The notes: generated by a model not told the origin, from the letters alone. 64,000 nucleotides of DNA from DAOUKH01 sp965207995 (GCA_965207995.1 OZ242299.1:310001-374000), one strand, 5' to 3'. Shown: positions 15,620 to 24,830, numbered from the stretch's first letter. Numbers and translations are program-made.

Positions 15620-17505
15620 CAGGGGACGGCGCCGGGAAGCGCGGTCCTCGGACGTAGCTCTTCCAGTGTGGCTGCGTCGAACGGATTCCCACCGGCTTTC
15701 AAGGCTTCGACCCACGACGCTCGGGTGGGGCTGTAGCGGGGGCCGCAGGCGTCGTCCGGCGAAGCCTCCACCCACGCAAGGAACGCTTCGAAGTCGGCGA
15801 TGGCCTGCTCAGTCCGGCCCAAGAGCGCGTTGGCCAGACCTCTGGCATCGCCGGCGAGTCCTTCCGGCTGGGCTTCGGCCGCCCGCTCGCAGAAGGGCAG
15901 CGCCCCCGCCGGATCGCCAGTCACGGACAACTGCAGACACAGCGCTCCGTTGTATTCCGGCCGGCGGGGGCTCAACTCCTGGGCACGGCGCAGATCGGCC
16001 ACCGACTCGCTCCAGTTCTTCAGATCCGAATGGACGAGGCCGCGATTGAAATACGCCGCCGACGAGTCGGGGTCCAGCGCAATCGCGCTTCCCAACTCCT
16101 CGACCGCCAGTTCGGGATCGCCGGACGAACCGCGCGCCAGGTAGACAATCGCCCGATTGAGATGCGCCGCCGCGAGGTGCGGATCAATCTCCAGGGCCTT
16201 TTCAAGGTCATCGAATGCCCGGTCGAAGTCGCCGGACGCCCCTCGCGCGACATAGGCTCCGGCGCGGTTGACCAAGGCGGCGGCATAGTCCGGCTCCGCC
16301 GCCAGTGCCGCGTTGAGGCTGGCCAGGGCGCGCTCGGCATCTCCTTGCCTGCCTCGGTCCAAGTAGGCAACGGCAAGGTTGAGGCTCGTGGCGGCACGGT
16401 CGGGCTTAATGCTCGCTGCGCGCAGCAGATCGTCAATCGCCAGATCGAAGTCCCCTGGCCTGCCTCGGTCTAGGAAAGCGACGGCGCGGTTGTTGAGCAC
16501 CTCGACCGACTGCGGCTGGACGTTGAGGACTTGGGTGAACAGCCAGATGGCCTCGTCCAGGTCGAGGAACTCCCCGCCCATGTAGGCCCGTCCCAGTTGG
16601 AACCGGAGATTCGCCAGCGCTGCCGCATCCGAGGCCGCGGGATCCATTGCTCGGACAAAAACGCTCTTCGCCCGATCGAACTCGTCCCGTTCCAGATAGA
16701 GTTGCCCAAGAGTAAGCAGAGCGACGTGGCGGACCTCGCCGGTCAGCCCAACGTTGATGGTGGTCGGAAGGTCCGAGGGCGACGACGTCAGGTCCACGAC
16801 CTGCCGGTCGCGCTCGGAGCCGCCCGCCGGCCCGGTGAACCGCGCGATGACGCGCCCGCTGTCGTATTCGCCCCAGATCACCAGCGTCGCGTTCGACCGC
16901 CGGCTCGCCTCTTCGGCAGCCGTCTCTCCGTCAATCTCCTCGGGCCATTCCACCGTCCGAACGGCGGTGAGTCCCGCCTCAAGGATCTCGGTGTCGATCG
17001 CGGCCCGCAGACGGCCGACGACGTTGAAGCCCTGCGCCCCCGCCGTGTAGTTGACGAAGGGCGCCGTTACGATCAGCGATTCCCCTTCCACCGCCGCGGG
17101 GTAGAACGTGGTGTCGCGCAGTCCGAACGTGACGGCGACGACGCCTACGGCAACGAGCGCAAGCACCGCCACCGCGAAAGCTCGGAGACGCCATGGCCTC
17201 GGAGCCCGGCGCGGGGTGGCGCCGGCCTTGGGAGCAGGCTCCGCGGTCGGCGGCGCCTCCCCCGGAGGCGGCACCGTCTCCGGCGAGAATCCGGCTGCCA
17301 GCAGGAGCTCGTCGGTCTCCTCCGCCGTCAGCCGGAGGATCTCTGCGCAGCGGACGACGTCTTCGCGGTAGCGGGGCCGCGCCGTCACCCCCTCCTTCCA
17401 TCGAATGAGGGTCGGACGGCTCACCGGGATGCGGCGCGCCAACTCGGCGTCGCCGATGCCCGTTCGGGCCATGTAGACGGTCAGTAGTTCGGCAAACGTC
17501 TCCAA
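15616..17505 (-). CDS. Membrane-bound XRE-type regulator with TPR sensor domain
   Basis: A 629-residue protein with an N-terminal helix-turn-helix at about 5-60 (DAELARRIPVSRPTLIRWK). A Pro/Ala linker leads to one transmembrane helix at about 107-129. The extracytoplasmic part has a small α/β domain and then about ten TPR-like repeats (for example AALVNRAGAYVARGASGDFDRAFDDLEKAL). This layout suggests a one-component transmembrane regulator. The start is TTG at 17503-17505; an ATG at 17472 would cut into the HTH. A perfect palindrome overlaps the start region, and the gene is divergent from the VWA lipoprotein gene, a likely target. Confidence 0.8.
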   Translation of the reverse strand: METFAELLTVYMARTGIGDAELARRIPVSRPTLIRWKEGVTARPRYREDVVRCAEILRLTAEETDELLLAAGFSPETVPPPGEAPPTAEPAPKAGATPRRAPRPWRLRAFAVAVLALVAVGVVAVTFGLRDTTFYPAAVEGESLIVTAPFVNYTAGAQGFNVVGRLRAAIDTEILEAGLTAVRTVEWPEEIDGETAAEEASRRSNATLVIWGEYDSGRVIARFTGPAGGSERDRQVVDLTSSPSDLPTTINVGLTGEVRHVALLTLGQLYLERDEFDRAKSVFVRAMDPAASDAAALANLRFQLGRAYMGGEFLDLDEAIWLFTQVLNVQPQSVEVLNNRAVAFLDRGRPGDFDLAIDDLLRAASIKPDRAATSLNLAVAYLDRGRQGDAERALASLNAALAAEPDYAAALVNRAGAYVARGASGDFDRAFDDLEKALEIDPHLAAAHLNRAIVYLARGSSGDPELAVEELGSAIALDPDSSAAYFNRGLVHSDLKNWSESVADLRRAQELSPRRPEYNGALCLQLSVTGDPAGALPFCERAAEAQPEGLAGDARGLANALLGRTEQAIADFEAFLAWVEASPDDACGPRYSPTRASWVEALKAGGNPFDAATLEELRPRTALPGAVPC

Positions 17506-17516
17506 CTGTTACAGTT
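17504..17516. promoter_or_regulatory. Candidate operator palindrome between XRE-TPR regulator and VWA gene
   Basis: AACTGT-T-ACAGTT is a perfect 13-base palindrome overlapping the TTG start of the regulator gene. A related shorter site, AACTGTAGTT, lies 31 bases further on at 17547-17556. Both are in the divergent intergenic region, so autoregulation and control of the VWA gene are plausible. The remaining leader to 17666 holds no gene. Confidence 0.45.
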
Positions 17517-17666
17517 CCGACACGCTAAACTGACCAAGTGATACACAACTGTAGTTCGGAGTGTACATCATCCCGTGTGACGCTGAGGGTGGCCGCCGAC
17601 CGGCGCCCGCCCGAAGCGGCAGGCGAGCGGGCAGGCGGACCATCAAACACACCAGGAGGTGGAAAG

Positions 17667-19298
17667 ATGTTACGCCGAATTACACTCTTGATGGGGACTG
17701 CAGCGGTGGCAATACTGGTTGCCGCGTGCGGGGCGAGCGACCCTTACGAACCGACTCGCCCTTATCGCGAACCGACTCAGCCCTACCGCGAGCCGACGCC
17801 CGCTCCAAGGCCAACGACCGCGCCCCCGCCCGCGACGACCGCGCCCGCGCAGGTGTTCCAAGTACAGCAGCCGACGCCCCAGCAGCCGGGATTCAACACC
17901 ATCGGCGGCTCTGGCACGGTCAACGACGCCGCCTACGACCTGACCTTCTTCCAGCACCACGGCGTCAACCCGTTCATCGACACCGAGGACGACAACCTCT
18001 CCACGTTCGCGATGGACGTCGACACCGCGTCCTACACCGTGGCGCGCCGCTTCATCCGCGACGGCAACCTACCCGACCCGGCCTCGGTCCGCGTCGAGGA
18101 GTTCGTCAACTACTTCGACCAAGACTACGCGCCTCCGTCGGACGGGGCCTTCGCCGTCCACGTCGACGGCTCTCCTTCGCCGTTCGGCGGCGAGAAGCAT
18201 TGGCTCCTGCGCGTGGGGCTGCAGGGGAGAGAAATCGCGGCGCACGCGCGCCAGGACGCCACCCTAGTTTTCGCGATTGACGTCTCGGGCTCAATGGCCC
18301 GGGAGGACCGCCTCGAGTTGGTCAAGCGGTCGCTCCGGCTTTTGGTCGATGAGCTCCGCCCCTCCGACGAGGTCGGCATCGTCATCTACGGCGACCGCGC
18401 CTCTGTCCTGCTCCACCCGACCAACGGCGGGGAGAAGCGGGCCATTCTCTCGGCAATAGACCGTCTCCGGCCCGGCGGATCGACCTTCGTGGAGGACGGC
18501 GTACGGCTGGCCTACGAGATGGCGGCGACGCGGGTCCGCTTCGGAAGGATCACGCGCGTGCTGCTCCTGTCCGACGGCGTGGGCAACGTCGGCCGCACCG
18601 GGGCGGATGCGATCCTCGACCGGGTCAAGTTCCACCTTAATGAAGGCGTGACCCTGACGACCGTCGGGGTCGGTATGGGCAACTACAACGACATCCTGTT
18701 GGAGCAGCTCGCGAACGACGGTGACGGCTCCTATCACTACGTCGACACGCTGGCAGAGGCCCGCAACGTCTTCGTCGACAATCTCGTCGGCACGCTGCAG
18801 AACATCGCCAAGGACGCCAAGATCCAGGTGCAGTTCAACCCGGCGGTGGTGCGGAGCTATCGCCTCTTGGGCTATGAGAACCGCGCCGTGGCGGACCAGG
18901 ACTTCCGGGACGATAGCGTCGACGCCGGCGAGGTCGGCGCCGGCCACAGCGTGACCGCGCTCTACGAGATCAAGCTGCACGACGGCGTGGACGGACCGCT
19001 GGGCATGGTCTCCGTTCGGTACGAGGACCCGGACACCAGGCGGGTCGTCGAGGCCACCCGCACCTTCCAGCGGTGGGAGCTCGAGACGGTCTTCGCCAAG
19101 ACCTCCCCGAGGTTCCAGCTCGCCGCGGTGGTGGCAGAGTACGCCGAAATCCTGCGCGAGAGTTACTGGGCACAGGATGGCAACCTGGCGCACGTCGCAG
19201 CGGAAGCCGACCGAATTCGGTGGCTGCTGCCGCACGACGCCGATGTCGTGGAGTTCGCCGCGCTCACCCGCGAGGCCGAGCGACTAGCGCGCCGCTAG
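17667..19298 (+). CDS. VWA-domain lipoprotein, YfbK-like
   Basis: A 543-residue protein with a lipoprotein signal: hydrophobic stretch, then LVAAC with Cys21 as the lipidation site. A tethering segment with repeated PYREPT-type units and Pro/Thr-rich sequence follows (about residues 25-65). A YfbK-type N-terminal domain comes next (MDVDTASYTVARRFI, VRVEEFVNYF). The von Willebrand A domain has MIDAS residues DVSGS at 205-209, and the protein ends with a C-terminal YfbK domain. AGGAGGTGG precedes the ATG at 17667. It is probably anchored outside the membrane and binds a partner through the metal site. It is divergent from the XRE-TPR regulator. Confidence 0.85.
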   Translation: MLRRITLLMGTAAVAILVAACGASDPYEPTRPYREPTQPYREPTPAPRPTTAPPPATTAPAQVFQVQQPTPQQPGFNTIGGSGTVNDAAYDLTFFQHHGVNPFIDTEDDNLSTFAMDVDTASYTVARRFIRDGNLPDPASVRVEEFVNYFDQDYAPPSDGAFAVHVDGSPSPFGGEKHWLLRVGLQGREIAAHARQDATLVFAIDVSGSMAREDRLELVKRSLRLLVDELRPSDEVGIVIYGDRASVLLHPTNGGEKRAILSAIDRLRPGGSTFVEDGVRLAYEMAATRVRFGRITRVLLLSDGVGNVGRTGADAILDRVKFHLNEGVTLTTVGVGMGNYNDILLEQLANDGDGSYHYVDTLAEARNVFVDNLVGTLQNIAKDAKIQVQFNPAVVRSYRLLGYENRAVADQDFRDDSVDAGEVGAGHSVTALYEIKLHDGVDGPLGMVSVRYEDPDTRRVVEATRTFQRWELETVFAKTSPRFQLAAVVAEYAEILRESYWAQDGNLAHVAAEADRIRWLLPHDADVVEFAALTREAERLARR

Positions 19299-19326
19299 TC
19301 GGGCTTCGGCGCACCGCCGAGACAAC

Positions 19327-19357
19327 GAGAGGGGCCGCTGCGCTAGCGGCCCCTCTC
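19327..19357. terminator. Bidirectional hairpin terminator
   Basis: A 13-bp perfect stem (19327-19339 with 19345-19357) around the loop GCGCT lies between the convergent VWA and Rieske genes. On the plus strand a short T-rich stretch (TGTCTTT) follows within a few bases. Confidence 0.8.
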
Positions 19358-19384
19358 ATGTCTTTAGATGCCCGGCGAGCTTGA

Positions 19385-20638
19385 CTACGCGCCGTTGGCG
19401 GTCCATTCGGCGACACGGGCCGGATCGGGCGGCTGCTTCAGGTTGCCGTAGGCGCCGCCCAGGCGCTGGAAGTCTCTCGACTTCTTGGCCAGATGCCGCC
19501 GGAAGTAGATCACGGCGACGTCCAGCGTTCCCAGTTTTTGTGGAATGTCCATGTTGATGGCGCCTTTGGCGAAGACAGGGAAGTCTTCCTTCTCATTCAC
19601 GGCGATGAGCTGGTTGGGCAGACGGTAGGTGTAGTACCAGAGGTCTTCATAGGCTTGTCCCAAGGGAGTCCGGGGGCGCTTCGAAATGGTGAACGACCAC
19701 ACCCTCGTGTCCCATTCGTCCACCGGGACGCTCCAGCGCAGATGGAGGGCGCCCACCGGCACGCGCACGATCGAGGGCAACTGCACCGTGTGCTCGACGC
19801 CGAACCCCATGTCCTTTCTTGGAGCGCGGCCCAACCGGCGCCACCAGGTGCGGCGGGGCCACTTGCCGAGGCCAGGGTACTCATTCTGCCCGAACTCGAC
19901 GTTCCGCTGGATGCAGGCGACGTAGTTGTCGCCCTCCTCGAGGATCCGGATGCCGTTCGTCACCACCGGCTTGGGACGGAAGAACGGCAGCTTGTGGTCG
20001 ATGAGATGCCAGAACCTCGTTCTGCGGTGCAGGTAGAACTCGTGGTAGTCGATGCCCTGCCAGGTCGGCTCCGTCCAGTTGGTTTCCCAGTTCCGCACGC
20101 GCGTATGGCGCGTTGTGTTCAAGCTCTCGTCCAGGAACTCCCACGGAAGGTCGTCCTCAATCGGCACGGGCGGAGTCATGCCCATCCAGATGAAGACGAT
20201 GCCGCTATGCTCGGCCGTGGGGTAGCTCTTGGCCCGCATCTTGGGCGCAAGCGGCGAGTCGACGCTCTCGATCAGTCCCGCGACGCACTGTCCGGTCTCA
20301 TCGAAGACATAGCCGTGATAGGGGCACGTGACCGTTCCCTCGAAGTCGCAGACTCCCAGCGAAAGGCGCGCGCCTCGGTGGGGGCACCAATCGGTCAGCG
20401 CGACGACGTTACCCTTCGTTCCCCGGAACAGGACGATGTCCTCGCCCATCATCCGGACGCGGACCGGCCGCTTCTTTCCGACCTTCGCGGCCCAGACCCC
20501 GGGGTACCAGTACTCGCGGAAGCCCAGCCTGGGGCAGTAGTCGAAGGGGCCTATCTGCGAGGCGCCGCGCGCCTCATCCCCGCTCTGCCGCGCCAAGGGC
20601 GATGTCGATGTGTCCGGTCGCTCGCGTGTCGTCGCCAT
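19385..20638 (-). CDS. Rieske non-heme iron oxygenase, terminal (alpha) subunit
   Basis: A 417-residue protein with an N-terminal Rieske [2Fe-2S] domain: CPHRG at 85-89 and CPYHG at 105-109. The C-terminal catalytic domain carries YHEFYLHR around residue 207, where two His and an acidic residue could form the mononuclear iron site. Such enzymes hydroxylate or demethylate aromatic or other ring substrates using electrons from a separate reductase, and none is encoded nearby. The ATG at 20638 is preferred over one nine codons upstream by position. The PAS-LuxR gene just upstream on the same strand may regulate it. The substrate is unknown. Confidence 0.88.
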   Translation of the reverse strand: MATTRERPDTSTSPLARQSGDEARGASQIGPFDYCPRLGFREYWYPGVWAAKVGKKRPVRVRMMGEDIVLFRGTKGNVVALTDWCPHRGARLSLGVCDFEGTVTCPYHGYVFDETGQCVAGLIESVDSPLAPKMRAKSYPTAEHSGIVFIWMGMTPPVPIEDDLPWEFLDESLNTTRHTRVRNWETNWTEPTWQGIDYHEFYLHRRTRFWHLIDHKLPFFRPKPVVTNGIRILEEGDNYVACIQRNVEFGQNEYPGLGKWPRRTWWRRLGRAPRKDMGFGVEHTVQLPSIVRVPVGALHLRWSVPVDEWDTRVWSFTISKRPRTPLGQAYEDLWYYTYRLPNQLIAVNEKEDFPVFAKGAINMDIPQKLGTLDVAVIYFRRHLAKKSRDFQRLGGAYGNLKQPPDPARVAEWTANGA

Positions 20639-20803
20639 GGCCCACCCCCCTCGTCTTTGCACCAAGTTTGCCCTAGCCGAAGCAATCGGGCAACACGACA
20701 GCTCTCACAAGCCTACATGGCAGCGCCAAGAATGAGCAGCCCAGTACCCCGACACCCGATGGAGGCTTTCGCTTCATCAGCTCGGGGAAAGGCGCCGCGT
20801 TCA

Positions 20804-21499
20804 TCATTCCAACTGGTCCGGCGTTAGGATGCCCATGCGTATCGCCTTGACCACGGCGTCGAGCTTGGTCGTCGAGTTGAGCTTATGCCGGAGGTTCCGG
20901 ATGTGGTTGCGCACGGTATGAAGGCTAATACCCAACTCTTGAGCAATCTCCGTCGCACCCCGGCCCACGGCAACGAGACGCAACACCTCCACCTCTCGCG
21001 CCGTCAAGACGGATGACCCCACGACCGTCGGCGGTGGAAGGGGCTGACCCGCCACAATCTCGGCGCCTCCCGCCTCGAGGTCGTCCCGCACCGCGGTCTG
21101 CGCTTCGTCGAAGTCTGCCGCATCCTCGCCATCTTCGAAGAGATGCACCAGCAGCGGCGCGTCCTTGAAGATGCCTGAGATCACCATGGCGGTGACCGCG
21201 ACCCACTTCCTTTCTCCGGAAGAGCAGGCCATTTGAAGCCTCGTGGCGCCCGGCACCAAGCCGGCCCGGAGGTGGCGGATCGAGGGGCAACCTCCCAAAC
21301 ACTGCGGCGTCAGACCGCCGGGAGCGCCACTCTTTAGCACCTCGTAGCACCGCCGGCCGACGATTTCGTCCGACTGAAAGCCGAGTATCTCCGCCGCCGC
21401 CTCATTCCAGAACACGATCCTCTGATCGATGGTCGCGGCATAGGCGCCGCATGACGCCGTTTCAAGAGCAGAAAACAGACTATCGGTCAACGCCGGCAA
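20804..21499 (-). CDS. PAS domain-containing LuxR-type transcriptional regulator
   Basis: A 231-residue protein with a PAS sensor domain at about 8-125 (IVFWNEAAAEILGF, then a Cys-rich loop PQCLGGCPSIRH). A GerE/LuxR DNA-binding domain follows at about 163-225 (LTAREVEVLRLVAVGRGATEIAQ... HTVRNHIRNLRHKL). It lacks a receiver domain, so it likely senses a ligand or redox state through PAS. The start is TTG at 21497-21499 with GGAG upstream. The 138-base gap to the Rieske gene contains no other gene. Control of the Rieske oxygenase is inferred from adjacency and shared direction. Confidence 0.8.
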   Translation of the reverse strand: MPALTDSLFSALETASCGAYAATIDQRIVFWNEAAAEILGFQSDEIVGRRCYEVLKSGAPGGLTPQCLGGCPSIRHLRAGLVPGATRLQMACSSGERKWVAVTAMVISGIFKDAPLLVHLFEDGEDAADFDEAQTAVRDDLEAGGAEIVAGQPLPPPTVVGSSVLTAREVEVLRLVAVGRGATEIAQELGISLHTVRNHIRNLRHKLNSTTKLDAVVKAIRMGILTPDQLE

Positions 21500-21680
21500 C
21501 CTCTCTCCTCACTTCCGGGTACACCTCATGCAGTACGCGAGCGCGGCGATTTACGGAACCGGCCGCGACTGGGAGGAGCGCCACTTGCCCATCCTTGAGG
21601 GCGTGCCGGAATCCTACCACAGGCCCCTTGGAGGGACATCACCATCGATCGGAGCCACGGTTACGAAGCCACGACGGCTT

Positions 21681-21810
21681 TCAAAATCCAGGCCAGCCGG
21701 GCAGAGCGGCCGCCTGCCGGACCCACTCCGCCATTTGTTCCTCGTCGAGTTCGCCCTCGTGGACGTCGACCCAGCGTGAGTCCGGATCCTTGCCCGAGCC
21801 CGGTGGGACG
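21681..21810 (-). pseudogene. 3' remnant of a DUF1801 gene (partial duplication)
   Basis: About 126 bases (21685-21810) match 22939-23064, the 3' end of the intact DUF1801 gene, at constant spacing with about five mismatches. The reading frame and stop codon are preserved (it ends GWPGF then TGA at 21681), but no upstream part of the gene is present. It sits just before the CDF transporter, so the two copies flank that gene as direct repeats. The rest of 21500-21867 shows no other gene. Confidence 0.8.
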
Positions 21811-21867
21811 GCGGCGAGCATCCCGAGCGGCTAGCCATACGGGGCGCGGCACGGCTATCGTGTAACC

Positions 21868-22866
21868 ATGCAGGGCCGCCACCATCATCACGGGAACGAC
21901 AAGGAGCATAAGCACACGCATGGCGTGGTCAACGCATCCATTGCGACGACCAGCCGGGGCATTTGGGCCATCAAATGGTCGTTCGCGGGACTGGCCGTCA
22001 CCGCCGCTCTCCAGGCAGTCGTCGTCGTACTCTCCGGCAGCGTGGCACTGCTGGCGGACACCATCCACAACGCGGGCGACGCACTGACCGCAGTCCCTTT
22101 GTGGATAGCCTTCCTGTTTGCCCGGCGGCTACCGACCAGGCGGTTTGCCTACGGTTTCGGCAGAGCCGAAGACCTCGCCGGGGCACTCATCGTGCTAGTC
22201 ATCCTAGCCAGCGCGATACTGGCCGCTTACCAATCCATCGACAGGCTGCTCAACCCCCGCGACGTTGAATGGGTTTGGGTGGTCGCCGCGGCAGGCGCAA
22301 TAGGATTCATTGGCAATGAAGCAGTCGCCCTCTTCCGCATTCGCGTCGGACGCGAAATCAACAGCGTCGCTCTGGTGTCAGACGGCTACCACGCGCGCAC
22401 TGACGGACTGACCAGCCTCGCCGTCTTCTTCGGAGCCATCGCCATCTGGGCCGGCTTCCCGATAGCCGACCCCATCGTTGGATTGGTGATCAGCGCGCTC
22501 ATCGTGAAGATTGCGTACGACTCCGCCAAGTCGGTGTTTGGGCGCATGCTCGATGGAGTCGACCCCGACGTACTCGAAACGCTTGAGAACGAGGCCCTGG
22601 ACGTCTCGGGTGTGCGAAGGATCACCTACTCGAGGGCGAGATGGATAGGCCATCGGTTGCACGCCGAAGTGCACCTCACGCCGAGCGGCATTTCTTCACT
22701 CGAGGAGGCGCACGAGCTAGGGAAGCGAGTATCCCACTCGCTCAGCCACGCCATTCCCTATATTAGCGAGACAATCGTTCACGTAGACCCCGTTCATCAA
22801 GAGGGTATCGCACACCATCGGACGCCCGTGCATGAGCACGATGGGCTCCCGCCCCACAGCCACTAA
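21868..22866 (+). CDS. Cation diffusion facilitator family transporter
   Basis: A 332-residue CDF antiporter exporting divalent metals such as Zn2+ or Cd2+. The N-terminus is His-rich (GRHHHHGNDKEHKHTH). Six hydrophobic segments follow, with metal sites DTIHNAGD in helix 2 and DGYHARTD in helix 5, the usual paired HxxxD motifs. The C-terminal cytosolic domain (about 240-300) has the ferredoxin-like fold pattern, and the tail HHRTPVHEHDG adds more His. It is flanked by direct repeats of DUF1801 gene sequence. A second, more His-rich CDF gene occurs at 44169. Confidence 0.9.
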   Translation: MQGRHHHHGNDKEHKHTHGVVNASIATTSRGIWAIKWSFAGLAVTAALQAVVVVLSGSVALLADTIHNAGDALTAVPLWIAFLFARRLPTRRFAYGFGRAEDLAGALIVLVILASAILAAYQSIDRLLNPRDVEWVWVVAAAGAIGFIGNEAVALFRIRVGREINSVALVSDGYHARTDGLTSLAVFFGAIAIWAGFPIADPIVGLVISALIVKIAYDSAKSVFGRMLDGVDPDVLETLENEALDVSGVRRITYSRARWIGHRLHAEVHLTPSGISSLEEAHELGKRVSHSLSHAIPYISETIVHVDPVHQEGIAHHRTPVHEHDGLPPHSH

Positions 22867-22934
22867 CCCTGCTCGCCACCAGGGCGGCCCGCATCGTTCA
22901 CGCCGCCGAAGGGTGTAGCGGACCACAGAGCTCG

Positions 22935-23399
22935 TCAGAATCCAGGCCAGCCGGGCAGAGCGGCGGCCTGCCGTACCCACTCCGCCATTCGCTCCTCGTC
23001 GAGTTCGCCCTCGTGGACGTCGACCCAGCGTGAGTCCGGGTCCTTGCCCGAGCCCGGTGGGACGGGCCGCAGCAACGCACCATTCAAGAAGGTGACTTTG
23101 ACGTAGCGGGTGAAGACGTGGAAGCTCGCGAACCACCCTTGGCCCTCGACGCCGTACCAGGGCGAGTTCCATCGCACCGCCTTCCGCACGCCGGGCACGG
23201 TGCGGACGATGAGGTCGTCGAGGCGGCGCCCAATGTCTTGCTTCCACTCCGGCATGGCCGCGATGTAGGCCTGCACCGGGGCGTCGCCGTCCCCCTTCGG
23301 GATTTGCGGGTTGCCGCCGGAAAGGAGCACCGGCTTCGCGCCGGCATCTCTGGTGCCTTGTGCTGACTTTTGGGGCGACTTGCGGGCCATCGCGTTCAT
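22935..23399 (-). CDS. DUF1801/YdhG-like protein
   Basis: A 154-residue protein of the DUF1801 (YdhG/YdeI-like) family. The N-terminal extension is Lys-rich (RKSPQKSAQ). The core starts with VQAYIAAMPEWKQDIGRRLDDLI and includes VRKAVRWNSPWYGVEGQGWFASF and YVKVTFLNGA, the usual compact α+β signature. The biochemical role of the family is not established. Its ATG overlaps the stop of the FAD oxidoreductase gene (ATGA), so both are one transcript. The C-terminal coding part is duplicated at 21681-21810. Confidence 0.8.
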   Translation of the reverse strand: MNAMARKSPQKSAQGTRDAGAKPVLLSGGNPQIPKGDGDAPVQAYIAAMPEWKQDIGRRLDDLIVRTVPGVRKAVRWNSPWYGVEGQGWFASFHVFTRYVKVTFLNGALLRPVPPGSGKDPDSRWVDVHEGELDEERMAEWVRQAAALPGWPGF

Positions 23400-24766
23400 T
23401 CCACTCCGTGGGGCGCCAACAAGTTCGCGACCTCAATTGCCGCGCTGTGGCCACTGGAGAGTGCGCCGTTGACGGACGGCACACCCATGTAGTCGCCCGC
23501 CAAGAACAGGTTCTCGATGCTCCCCGCAAGCTGTCCCGGTATCTTCGCCGCGGCGGCCAGCATTCCGGGCGTACCCATGCACAACGCCTCCTCCCAGCGG
23601 TACACGCGGAAAAACAGACCCTCGTCGTCGCCGGGAAGGGCGGAGCCCGGAGGCGCGTTCCGCCGAGCCGCGCCCAGCAGTTGGCGCTTTATCTCATCGT
23701 CGTCGAGCGGGATGAGCTCCTTGGCGCGGTCGCGTCCGATGAGCAGGTCGAGGATGCTCTTGCCCGGCGGTGCGCATGAAGGCAGGAAGGCCGAGCGATC
23801 GAGCAGGAGCGGGGCGTCGTCATCTTCCGGGTAGAGCGCGCCATGCCACCCGGGAGGGAGCGGGGAATGGTCGAGGCCGATCACCACCCGGCAGCCGGTT
23901 GAGTAGCTGACGGTGCTCAGCGCGCGGCGAGTCGCTGCCGGCAGGTCGGGAATGAGGTCCGGGACCTTCGTACCCGGCACGGCGCAGATGACCGCGTCCG
24001 CCTTGAGGGTCTCGCCGTCCACCACCACGCCGGTTGCCGCTCCGTCCGCGACGACGATTCTCTTGACGGGGGTCGATACCCGAATCGCATCGGAGCACGC
24101 AGTGGCAAGCGCTTCGCTCAGGGAGCCGATGCCTCGCTCGGGCATGGAAACTTTGCCGGCGTGCAGCATCGTTTCCCCGATGTACGCCCGCATCAGCGCC
24201 TGGCCCGCGGGCGCCGGATCGCCCAAGATCATGTCGAGGGGCCCTCTGAGCGTCACCTGCAGCTTCTCGGGCACCCCGAGCCGATTCAGGTATTCGCCGA
24301 AGGTCTCATCGTCGTCGATCTCGGCGATGGGACTGTCGCCGGCGAAACTCATGTATGCCGACTCGCGACGTATCTGCCGCATCACCTTGAGACCAGCCCG
24401 CAAACCTCCGGGCGAGAGGAAGCCCATGGCGGAGGCCGCGCGCAGGTGCCGTATGAAGTTCAAGGGCGACTGGTCCGGCGTCGTGGTAACCCACCGCTCA
24501 TTGCGGAGGTGGCCGAATTTCATCTGCGAGGGCACGAGCGGCAGTCCCAACTCCTCGCAGATGCGAAATGCCGTGTCGTAGGTCGAGGTGAAGACGAATG
24601 CGCCCATATCCAGGGAGAACCCGTCCACCTTCTCGCCCTTGCCGCGACCGCCCACACGTTCCTGAGCCTCGAGCAGGAGGGGGGTGATGCCCCGCTTCAT
24701 CAGCGTGTAGGCGGCGCTAAGCCCGGCAAAGCCCCCACCGACGATGACAACGCGCTTGGTGCTCAT
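23396..24766 (-). CDS. FAD-dependent amine-oxidase/phytoene-desaturase-like oxidoreductase
   Basis: A 456-residue flavoprotein. The N-terminal Rossmann motif VVIVGGGFAGLSAAY is followed by the second FAD-binding segment LLEAQERVGGRGKG. A C-terminal FAD-binding segment, NLFLAGDYMGVPSVNGALSSG, closes the domain, as in the amine oxidase/carotenoid desaturase superfamily. The substrate is unknown; carotenoid-type desaturation or amine oxidation are both possible. The ATG at 24766 (MSTKRV) starts directly before the dinucleotide fold. Its upstream region ends 65 bases away at the proposed left junction of the mobile element, so its original promoter could have been altered by integration. Confidence 0.85.
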   Translation of the reverse strand: MSTKRVVIVGGGFAGLSAAYTLMKRGITPLLLEAQERVGGRGKGEKVDGFSLDMGAFVFTSTYDTAFRICEELGLPLVPSQMKFGHLRNERWVTTTPDQSPLNFIRHLRAASAMGFLSPGGLRAGLKVMRQIRRESAYMSFAGDSPIAEIDDDETFGEYLNRLGVPEKLQVTLRGPLDMILGDPAPAGQALMRAYIGETMLHAGKVSMPERGIGSLSEALATACSDAIRVSTPVKRIVVADGAATGVVVDGETLKADAVICAVPGTKVPDLIPDLPAATRRALSTVSYSTGCRVVIGLDHSPLPPGWHGALYPEDDDAPLLLDRSAFLPSCAPPGKSILDLLIGRDRAKELIPLDDDEIKRQLLGAARRNAPPGSALPGDDEGLFFRVYRWEEALCMGTPGMLAAAAKIPGQLAGSIENLFLAGDYMGVPSVNGALSSGHSAAIEVANLLAPHGVE

Positions 24767-24811
24767 ATCCGCGGCTCTCTTCTCGCCACCATCCACCTAA
24801 TGCGCGAGCGC

Positions 24812-24827
24812 CTTGCCCGAGGGCAAG
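24812..24827. terminator. Hairpin beside the proposed attL, possible former tRNA terminator
   Basis: CTTGCCC-GA-GGGCAAG is a perfect 7-bp hairpin three bases left of the 10-base tRNA-end copy. If the element were excised, this hairpin would lie immediately downstream of the tRNA 3' end on the minus strand. It has no T-tract. Confidence 0.35.
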
Positions 24828-24830
24828 TGC

